Below the pieces are notes generated by a model that was not told where the DNA came from, searched no databases, and saw nothing but the letters and a program-made list of their open reading frames with translations. Of a stretch of DNA of 39,433 bases, positions 16,601-22,500 are shown piece by piece. The stretch covers positions 1-39,433 of the IMG/VR virus record IMGVR_UViG_3300027754_000209. One strand, 5' to 3'. How positions within the stretch are numbered: the stretch's first letter is position 1; the number at the start of each line of letters is the position of its first letter. This DNA comes from a virus. The position numbers and the translations under genes were made by a program.

Positions 16601-17453
16601 TACCACTTGAGCCACCACTACCAGATGAACCAGACGTTCCCGATGTGCCACCACTACCAGAAGTTCCTGATGACCCGGTTGTACCACTACTACCCGTTGT
16701 GCCAGATGTACCAGCCGAGCCAGTTGTACCAGAAGTTCCTGATGTTCCAGATGATGCTGCTGCATATTTTCTACCAACTATACCAGTTACAGTATTATAT
16801 ACTAATACTTCATCCGTTGATGAATCATTTGGAAAATTTCCAACTCTTAAACTACCAGAAAGTAAAACACTTCCTGTTATAGCTACACTACCAGTAAATT
16901 CTTGCTTATCAGTTAATTGGTCACCAAATTTAGATGAACCAGTTGTATAAATTATTGAAGATGAAATATATTGAGTAAATAATTCCGTTGTTGTAATTTT
17001 ACCACCAACAGTTAAATCAGTTGTTATGATAGCTGAACCTGTTACAGTTAAATTGCCAGCAATAGCTGTTTTAACATTAATTTCCAATCCTTTGTTTGGA
17101 GATATTACACCTTGAGCTGAACCTGATTTAATTCTATCCACATCACCAATTGCTGATGCTGGAATATTTGTTATACCACTACCATCACCAACTAAATTAG
17201 CATATACCGTAGATGCTGATACGAATGAGCTTACATTTAATGAACCTGTTATTTGCTCATTTGCTTTTATTTGTAAAGGTGAACCATTTGATGTACCAAT
17301 TACATTAGATTGTACAGCCGATGCTGTAAAATTTCCTACAACACTTACGGATTCGGATGAAGCATTTAAAATAGAAGAACCACTTACAAAAAGTGATACA
17401 CTATTAATACTATTTTGATTTATACCATTAGGGTTTTTACCTTCAAACTTCAT
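10263..17453 (-). CDS. Giant tail fibre with Gly-X-Y tract and C-terminal peptidase S74 chaperone
   Basis: This is a 2396-residue fibre. Residues 1-235 are a phage-fibre N-terminal region with an IPASAIGD...RIKSGSAQGVISPNKGL unit and a YISSSIIYTTGSSKFGDQ...DKQEFTGSV module, both also found in the 3365-residue fibre. Residues 236-725 are a Gly-Ser-Thr tract in Gly-X-Y triplets. Next comes the shared linker beginning GTTDNGVITLNG, then repeated GTIDTGQGATEVYLMNQNIR units. Residues 1560-2025 hold at least four copies of a FYDSNDTNYYxDPxGTSxLN repeat, and the Tyr/Gly/Asn-rich distal shaft follows. The C-terminus (2285-2396) is a peptidase S74 intramolecular chaperone: S2285 in YSDASVK with K2290 five residues later fits the Ser-Lys arrangement of endosialidase-type self-cleavage, followed by MGFTAQNVQEVFP and a terminal coiled coil. 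The trimeric fibre is predicted to fold and then shed about 112 residues. It probably binds the host surface. Confidence 0.93.
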   Translation of the reverse strand: MKFEGKNPNGINQNSINSVSLFVSGSSILNASSESVSVVGNFTASAVQSNVIGTSNGSPLQIKANEQITGSLNVSSFVSASTVYANLVGDGSGITNIPASAIGDVDRIKSGSAQGVISPNKGLEINVKTAIAGNLTVTGSAIITTDLTVGGKITTTELFTQYISSSIIYTTGSSKFGDQLTDKQEFTGSVAITGSVLLSGSLRVGNFPNDSSTDEVLVYNTVTGIVGRKYAAASSGTSGTSGTTGSAGTSGTTGSSGTTGSSGTSGSGGTSGTSGSSGSGGSSGTGGTSGSSGTSGTTGTSGSSGSGGTSGTAGTTGSNGTSGSGGTSGTSGSSGTSGSSGTSGTDGSSGTGGTSGSSGTSGSSGTSGSGGSSGTTGSSGTTGSSGLTGSSGTSGSSGTSGRDGTSGSGGTSGTNGSGGITGAGGSAGTSGSSGTSGSSGTSGSTGSGGTSGLSGAGGTGGSAGTSGTSGTSGTTGTSGSGGTAGTSATAGTGGTAGTSGSGGTSGSSGTSGSTGTSGSGGSTGTSGSGGTSGTSGSAGTSGIDGTSGSAGTSGTRGTSGTAGTAGSSGTTGTSGSGGTTGTSGSAGTSGTSGSAGTSGSSGTTGTSGSAGTSGTSGTSATSGTSATSGSAGSGGTSGSTGSAGTSGTAGTSGTAGTAGTAGSGGTSGTSGSSGTSGSSGTSGTSGSSGTGGTAGTSGSSGTSGTSGSSGTSGSSGTRGTSGTSGLLALTGTTDNGVITLNGSAPNGTVESNLTFDGTLLTVTGNATITGDLTVSGTTTYINTTTLNIGDNIITLNADIGASTTPTENAGIEVKRGNQATRQFYWNESGLRWYSDTDFYVAGNIGGSGNVVITGTIDTGQGATEVYLMNQNIRTTDNVTHATITATNGVSVTGGNLSVGAGNITLSGTIDTGQGATEVYLMNQNIRTSDAVTFSTVDTGQGANELYAMNQNVRTTDAVTFAGVTGTAYFDAQTSSGFRIRNAAGSANVGGFTRRGLWEGNANYDPALWAETGYALYFYTNGSASVKSSISTGGDLYAAGQMYVGGNGYNTGTQVVYNSGQWGIRTYPRRSDGTNIDFIYSGQSGQPTYVWGTNDGVNMYPWNPSNFSVSSAGSSTYTYNIYSQDTRSTNDLPQSFNNIIRFDFKGNGTNGLSDGGSYNGQMYWRSYGSSTDLSGGMPIQIAYTAAGRLWTRLGSTATTWNAWQQLLNSIDQVYAYTMNQYVRTSDNVSFSTIQATNSNDAAGVYFRSTNEVMSGEAWATAIYNYNVNDGLLVLNRDSGNTAHPVFHIGGYNNAGYAGYTDGDAMVTLVRADGVKSTGSTYAYRGLSNSSYYSNIIKTTSTTVFRDAQSAFQFVGNITPTGWVRMGSFAQSQNNSGEAWIGRAADRATGISTLQLGGSGNTRFEVVDRAWSSVVFSAYGDGNAYAATSFRAPSIYGDTFYDQGGTFLFQKGINSGNTRHINLSTSTSDPSAVGSSTGITSGQRNDGVPYYLMYVKSPYNNGYSTHTRLTLGWHTGVEIGGNPSYGGTRFMNDSPGVSTTELMSVGAGDSNVRITNNLYTGGNVYSYRFYDRDDTNYYSDPAGLSVLQNVWAQSYSVNDSYYNSASYIQNWPGAGRGGFGTYSTHGWRLDQVNSTQATQGYAGATDVQLYMGPYNTLRGASGYFNIWYDWDDSAYRVDPNGDSRLWQLGVGYALPSTRLHVTGDHGNSRLRVTLAAANNGSGQGDVHMQMWCSEPGNTWNGAGIGYNVDNSSNQYTNTYYWGRLNTNHGQGYIRFEQDGGMVLYNTNTSGTRYTNQYWGINYTYVYNYLEGANSLRAPYFYDSNDTNYYGDFAGTSHLNTMYIYNVYYRGDGNYGAIGTNSYRDTVNSGYDSDPLELVYYRGYPGVRIGTGGGTRSLTAGDIYSNAWYRQNTSNGFYWEPYGRGFFSPEGAGNSYGHVATYGGGRNGWYGWGIASTHCFMSTTGDNVGVHDNRYSWIWYWDGGAFNVYRGYTYMVGSARSPIFYDSNDTGYYCDPNGTSSLNAVYTNNLYIRPGYMLYSDPGGWTGEYYKIQWHSSHLYFQRQQWGYFIFRNPNGSEGAYINDNNLWLAYLGWMSNNVNQSVRSDASPTFQEVYANGWFRNQGGGGLYNQSYGSHIRTNFDSSYGCYQTFGYYRGGYGGMLVNDPSGYYNNLMFESGNGGIYVQNGNGWSYYYSRPNNCASVDSTTYGFIRFNIQGSVRFRNFINMNYNSDGNIDAGSGFGIYYRSSGGYNWIGQTDGYNAMYMLCGGGSYGGVVLYQYYYGWSGYSDASVKNIHGVITDVLDKVDNLTPIYYTYKMHSLDPEFVEDTNIKMGFTAQNVQEVFPTLVRTDEKSGLLTLSMESLIPVLVQSVKELRNEVNFLKAQNEYLLERIENLENS
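15279..16748 (-). repeat. Gly-X-Y (collagen-like) tract in the 2396-aa fibre
   Basis: About 490 codons (residues 236-725) that read almost only Gly, Ser, Thr and Ala in GSS, GTS, GTT, GSG or GTA triplets, with rare Asp, Asn, Arg, Leu or Ile. At DNA level it is a degenerate tandem repeat of 9-base units. It is visibly richer in G+C than flanking sequence and creates long stop-free antisense frames that are not genes. Confidence 0.95.
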
Positions 17454-17470
17454 TAAATCTATATTTTATT

Positions 17471-17803
17471 TTATGTCAACTCTAATACTGAAACAATTAC
17501 ATCTGCTGAATTAGCAAGTGATGATGTTACTGAAAGAAAATCATTTGTTTCTAATACTAACTTTTGCTCACCTCCTATTAATACAGTAGAACTACCTTGA
17601 ACAATTAATGCATCTTTTACTAAATATACAGTTTTGTTTCCAGAACTATCTCTAGCCATTACACTAACTGAAATATTTTGTGATGCTGCATTTGCTACAT
17701 TTACACCAATTATAGTTGTTGTTGTAGCTGCTGGTACTTGATAAGCGATTACACCATTTGTACCAATTGAACCAGTAATACTATTTTTAAAGTAGTTTGC
17801 CAT
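17471..17803 (-). CDS. Small beta-rich virion protein, single-domain relative of the 305-aa protein
   Basis: A 110-residue protein, predicted to be all beta. It begins MANYFKNSITGSIGT, passes through a TTTTIIGVNVANAASQNISV core and ends NSADVIVSVLELT. The core (hydrophobic strand, N-A/N-x2-Q/T, then V-x-V-x-V) and the ending (VVLSLLE-like) match both halves of the protein at 29717-30634, suggesting a shared immunoglobulin-like or fibre-capping fold. It sits 12 bases after the 109-residue gene and 17 bases before the S74 fibre, with an ATAAAATAAAATAT leader before the ATG. The function is unknown; I infer a structural adapter or decoration of the fibre. Confidence 0.8.
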   Translation of the reverse strand: MANYFKNSITGSIGTNGVIAYQVPAATTTTIIGVNVANAASQNISVSVMARDSSGNKTVYLVKDALIVQGSSTVLIGGEQKLVLETNDFLSVTSSLANSADVIVSVLELT

Positions 17804-17815
17804 TTATATTTTATT

Positions 17816-18145
17816 TTATCCCAATGCAATTGAATAAGCTAATGCCGTATCTAATACGTTTACACCATCTTGTAAGTATGCACCTTGTGTTAAATTTATT
17901 GAACCAGTATTGTATATAGAACCAGTATTGTATATAGAACCAGTTATTCGTTGGATATCACTTACAAATGAACCTAATTTTAAAGTTCTTGTTACAGTTA
18001 AATTATCAAACGTAGCTGTTTGTACATCGATTTCTCCTTTAAATGAGCCAGTAAGTGAACCGGTGAATGAACCACTAAGGTCAGCATATGCATTATTCCT
18101 ATCTTGAATAATTGAACCTGAGAATATGGGACTATGTATTACCAT
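17816..18145 (-). CDS. Small GSFTGS-repeat structural protein preceding second fibre
   Basis: A 109-residue protein with a short GSFTGSLTGSFKG repeat near residues 25-37, a TATFDNLTVTRTLKLGSFVS block and a duplicated TGSIYN element (two identical 18-base repeats at 17901-17936). The same GSFTGS and GSFSGS vocabulary occurs at the N-terminus of the 3365-residue fibre (about residues 75-105), so this may be a small paralogue or detached module of a fibre shaft. It heads the second fibre transcript: the ATG at 18145 has two overlapping ATATTTATA boxes 25 and 31 bases upstream. I do not recognise a named family. Confidence 0.8.
   Translation of the reverse strand: MVIHSPIFSGSIIQDRNNAYADLSGSFTGSLTGSFKGEIDVQTATFDNLTVTRTLKLGSFVSDIQRITGSIYNTGSIYNTGSINLTQGAYLQDGVNVLDTALAYSIALG
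17901..17936 (-). repeat. Perfect 2 x 18-bp tandem repeat inside 109-aa gene
   Basis: Two back-to-back identical 18-base copies (plus strand GAACCAGTATTGTATATA) encode TGSIYN twice. A third, diverged copy follows. This is probably recent slippage duplication. Confidence 0.9.
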
Positions 18146-18170
18146 TTATATCTATACTATTGTTATGTGT

Positions 18171-18185
18171 ATAAATATAAATATT
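18171..18185 (-). promoter_or_regulatory. Two overlapping ATATTTATA boxes upstream of second fibre unit
   Basis: The minus strand reads ATATTTATATTTATA, two overlapping copies offset by 6 bases. The nearer copy ends 25 bases before the ATG at 18145. It lies in a 47-base gap and matches the recurring box at other unit starts. Confidence 0.45.
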
Positions 18186-18192
18186 TTTCCTT

Positions 18193-18636
18193 TTAAGGTT
18201 TAGTAGGCCAAGTTATATTAAATGGATTGGTTTGAGATGTAATATCTCTTAAAGATTGTCTATATTCAGACCAAACTACTTTTATTTCAGTTGATATATC
18301 TGCTAATTGTGTCCAATCACACTCTGCTAATAATTCATTTCGAGTTTCTCTAACAATAAACCATTGATTTTCTAATCTATAATCTATTTCACTTTCAGAT
18401 GCATTTGTTTGAATCCAATTTTGATAATACACACCATCCGTTAAAACAGGAGTTCCTTCGGTAATATTTTTTGTGTAATCATTTGGATATGGAGTAGGTA
18501 TAACAACATACATATCCCATTCAATTAAAGCTTCATCACTTAATTCAGCAGGTAAACTTACATTCGGAAATGCTTCTCTTAATTGAGGAATACTATACGG
18601 ATAGTTTATTGTTTCGTCTATAATTCGTAAATACAT
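18193..18636 (-). CDS. Tail fibre assembly chaperone-like protein (Phage_tail_APC type)
   Basis: A 147-residue protein. Its C-terminal 55 residues show the signature of phage tail (fibre) assembly chaperones: RETRNELLAECDWTQLAD, a W-S-E-YRQSLRDIT helix, then PFNITWPTKP at the end. In that family an R-N/D-x-LL-x-x-x-DWT motif is followed by YRQxLRD and a terminal WP-x-x-P. The N-terminal part (SIPQLREAFPNVSLPAELSD, WDMYVVIPTP) resembles the front domain of such proteins. It follows the LRR-type gene by one base, so translation is likely coupled, and sits between the two giant fibre genes. It probably helps fold or trimerise a fibre. The family call is by pattern recognition. Confidence 0.8.
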   Translation of the reverse strand: MYLRIIDETINYPYSIPQLREAFPNVSLPAELSDEALIEWDMYVVIPTPYPNDYTKNITEGTPVLTDGVYYQNWIQTNASESEIDYRLENQWFIVRETRNELLAECDWTQLADISTEIKVVWSEYRQSLRDITSQTNPFNITWPTKP

Positions 18637-18637
18637 A

Positions 18638-19543
18638 TTATTTAAAGTTTGCAGGTATAGATGCGTAATTCGTTAAATTAATACAATTGAAAAATGCAGC
18701 TGTACCCGATGGAGTTGGAGTTCTATTCCATAATTGAGGAGCTGTTCCCGTCAATGCATTTGTTGTAGAACTCATATTATAAATATTATTAAAAATAGTA
18801 ACTTGCGTATTATATGTAAATTGTAATACATTTGTTAATGCTCTACAATTTCTAAATGTTGATGAAAAGTTTACAACTAATGTATTTGTATCAAATAAAG
18901 TAGAGGGTACTGATGTTAATGCTGTACAAGCAAAGAAGCACGATGCAAATGTTGTTGCATTTGTAACTGCATCAAATAATCCAGCTGGTACGGTTGTTAA
19001 TGTTGTTATTGATGAAAAACTATCGGTAAAAGTTGTTGCGTTTGGAGAATAATCAAATATGTCCGCTGGTATTGATGTTATTCTAGTACTTCTCATAAAT
19101 GATGCAAAACTTGTTACTTCAGCCAATCCAGTATATCCCCCAACACCACTTAAAGATGTACTTCCTGGTATTGCTGTTAAATTAGCACAACCATAAAAAT
19201 TAACTACTCTTAATCCAACAATTCCCCATTGAACTAATTCGGTAATAAGATTTCTAATACTTGAACTATTATCCACACGAAAACCTGGCATAAACCCACT
19301 AATAGTAATAGTGTATGTTCCGGGTGTTACAAACGTATGAATTCTATTTACAGATGTAGATGATGTTATTAATGGTGAATTTCCACTACCATCTCCCCAA
19401 TTTATTGTTACAGATGGAGTTAATCCACTTGAATCAACTAATGGTACAGTAAATTGTGTATTACTTGCAGTTGTTGTTATTTTAAAAACAAATGGATATA
19501 CTTGCGATGAATCCGATTGTACTAATCTTCTTGCTATTCCCAT
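18638..19543 (-). CDS. PKD-like plus BspA-type leucine-rich-repeat protein (putative adhesin)
   Basis: A 301-residue protein. Residues 20-85 look like a PKD-type beta-sandwich: VTINWGDGSG (45-54) followed by HTFVTPGTYTITISG (69-83), the usual WGDG and H.F..pG.Y.I pairing. Residues about 115-240 contain repeats of 26-27 residues of the form LTSVPxxLFDxxTxxTxFxxxFxxC, typical of BspA-type or DUF285 leucine-rich repeats found in bacterial surface proteins. The C-terminal 60 residues (WNRTPTPSGTAAFFNCINLT) look like a cap. There is no signal peptide, as expected for a virion protein. It follows the giant fibre by 7 bases and precedes the chaperone-like gene by one. I infer a tail-tip or receptor-binding adhesin. 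Confidence 0.8.
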   Translation of the reverse strand: MGIARRLVQSDSSQVYPFVFKITTTASNTQFTVPLVDSSGLTPSVTINWGDGSGNSPLITSSTSVNRIHTFVTPGTYTITISGFMPGFRVDNSSSIRNLITELVQWGIVGLRVVNFYGCANLTAIPGSTSLSGVGGYTGLAEVTSFASFMRSTRITSIPADIFDYSPNATTFTDSFSSITTLTTVPAGLFDAVTNATTFASCFFACTALTSVPSTLFDTNTLVVNFSSTFRNCRALTNVLQFTYNTQVTIFNNIYNMSSTTNALTGTAPQLWNRTPTPSGTAAFFNCINLTNYASIPANFK

Positions 19544-19550
19544 AACTTTA

Positions 19551-22500
19551 TTAACTTAAATTTTTACCAGTTACAAATCCGTAATATGTTGTGCCACCAT
19601 CATAAGTATAGAATACTAAAACATCAATACCAGATGATGTTAATATTGGTGCACTTCCACCAACCCATTTAATAGTAGGCCAAGTAATTGAATATGCTCC
19701 AGCGTTTATAGCAACTAACGTAAATCCAAACGCCTTAGTAACAGGTGCTTGTGCAAATGTTAATGTTGCTGCTCCATTAAATTGTCTTCTAAAGTTATTT
19801 GCTGTTGATAAATCTAATGTTGCACTTCCTCCTGTTCCTAAATCAGAATAGGTTTCTCTATATGTTGTAGAACTTACATATCCACTAGCTCCAAAATTTC
19901 CAGTTAAAGTTATATCACCTGTTTGTGTAATATTACCACTCAATCCTAATGTAGTTCCATCGAAAGTTAAATTATTTTCAACAGTTGCATTTGGTGGAGT
20001 TCCATTTAATGTGATTACACCATTATCAGTTGTACCACTTAATAATAATGTACCAGATGTACCATTTGAACCAAGTCCAGATGTACCAGATGTTAAACCC
20101 GGAACAGAAGTTCCAGAAGTTCCCGATGTAATACCAGGCGTAGATGTACCCGAAGACCCACCACTACCAGACGTTCCACTACTTCCAAAGAATGTACCAT
20201 TTACACCAGACGAACCCGATGTACCATTTGTTGCAGATGAGCCGGATGAGCCAGCTGTACCCGTTGTACCATTCGTTCCCGATGTGCCTCCCGTACCTGT
20301 ACTACCAGAAGTTCCACTACTTCCAAAGAATGTACCATTTAAACCAGATGACCCAGATGAACCAGCTGATCCTGATGTACCACTTACTCCCGATGAGCCA
20401 GTTGAACCATCCGTACCTGATGTACCTCCAGAGCCCGTGCTACCATCCGTACCCGATGTACCATTTGTTCCAAAAAATGTTCCGTTTATACCAGACGAAC
20501 CAGTTGAACCAGATGAGCCAGCGGAGCCTGATGTACCATTTGAGCCTGATGTACCATCGTGTCCATCAGTACCAGACGAACCATTAGAGCCCGATGTACC
20601 AGATGAACCTTCAGCTGATGTACCAGATGACCCAGTAGTTCCTGATGTGCCATTTGAACCCGTAGTTCCTGATGTTCCTGTTGAGCCACTACTTCCGCTA
20701 CTTCCTGCTGTACCAGACGAACCAAAAAATGTACCATTTAATCCAGATGACCCAGATGTTCCGGTTGTACCACTACTTCCTGCTGTTCCTGTTGTGCCAT
20801 TTGAGCCACTACTTCCAGATGAACCAGATGAGCCAAAGAATGTACCATCTAATCCAGAAGTTCCCGTTGACCCAGAAGAACCACTACTGCCGCTTGTACC
20901 AGTCGAACCACTACTGCCGCTTGAACCAGACGAACCACTACTTCCAGATGAACCAAAAAAAGTTCCATCTAAACCAGATGAACCAGAAGAGCCATCAATA
21001 CCACTACTACCTGATGTACCCGTTGAGCCCGATGTACCAGATGTGCCAGACGAACCTTGTGTTCCAGACGAACCCGATGTACCTGTTGAGCCGGTTGTAC
21101 CACTTGAGCCAGTTGAACCAGATGTTCCAGATGAGCCAGCAGTACCCGTTGAACCATCCGTGCCGCTTGAACCAGATGTTCCTGAAGTACCACTACTACC
21201 CGATGTGCCCGTTGAACCAGTTGAACCACTACTTCCAGAAGAGCCTGCTGAACCAGTTGAACCATCAGTTCCACTACTTCCACTTGTGCCATCAATACCA
21301 GATGAGCCGGATGTACCAGCCGAGCCAGACGAACCATTCGAACCCGTCGAACCAGATGACCCAGATGAACCAGCCGTTCCTGTTGAACCATCAGTTCCAC
21401 TACTGCCATTTGAACCACTACTTCCACTGCTTCCACTGCTTCCACTACTTCCCGATGAACCCGTTGTTCCAGCAGAACCATTTGAGCCGCTTGTACCAGA
21501 TGACCCAGCAGAACCGCTACTTCCATCAGTACCAGATGACCCAGCACTTCCCGATGAGCCTGTTGTGCCAGAAGTTCCAGCAGAGCCCGTTGAACCAGAA
21601 GTTCCCGATGAGCCGCTTGTACCAGATGACCCAGCAGAACCACTACTTCCATCAGAACCAGATGTACCACTACTTCCCGATGTACCCGTTGTGCCAGATG
21701 TACCAGCCGAGCCAGATGTACCAGCCGAGCCAGATGTTCCTGTTGAACCACTACTTCCACTACTTCCAGATGAGCCACTACTTCCAGATGAACCATCACT
21801 ACCGCTAGTTCCAGATGACCCGCTTGAACCAGAAGTTCCTGATGAACCGCTTGAACCACTGCTTCCAGATGTGCCATCCGTACCACTTGTTCCCGAAGAG
21901 CCACTTGTACCAGATGTACCACTACTACCGGTTGAGCCACTACTTCCACTACTTCCAGACGAGCCACTACTTCCACTAGTTCCAGACGAACCAGATGAAC
22001 CGGATGAGCCACTTGAACCTGTTGTACCACTACTACCAGTCGTACCACTAGTGCCAGATGTTCCATCCGAACCTGATGTTCCCGATGTACCATTTTTTCC
22101 CGATGTGCCAGACGTACCATCCGTACCTCTAGCTCCCGTAGAACCAGACGTTCCTGATGAGCCAGACGTTCCCGATGAACCAGCTTGTCCACTACTACCA
22201 GAACTTCCCGATGTTCCATCACGTCCACTACTACCAGCTGTTCCCGATGTGCCAGACGTTCCCGAAGAGCCAGCCGTACCATTTGAACCCGTTGTACCTG
22301 AAGAACCAGATGTGCCAGATGTTCCCGAAGAGCCAGCCGTACCATTTGAACCCGTTGTACCAGATGACCCGGTTGTACCATTTGAACCCGTTGAACCAGA
22401 TGTACCTGCGGTTCCTGATGAACCTGATGTGCCAGCAGTTCCACTACTACCTGATGTACCTTCTGAGCCCGTAGTTCCAGCTGAACCATTAGTTCCACTA

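Noticed and set aside
15091-16950. 619-codon plus-strand Pro-rich open frame opposite the second fibre, and other-frame minus ORFs within both tracts
   Set aside because: Same explanation: repeat composition keeps other frames free of stops. The minus-strand Gln/Val/His-rich frames are shifted readings of the same repeats.
10263-17453. Diversity-generating retroelement variable region in the fibre C-terminus
   Set aside because: No template repeat pair and no reverse transcriptase gene are visible in the window, and the C-terminus is an S74 chaperone rather than a variable lectin-type domain.
18185-18200. CCTTAAAAGG mini-hairpin after the chaperone-like gene as a terminator
   Set aside because: A 4-bp stem with a 2-base loop and no T-run is too weak to support.
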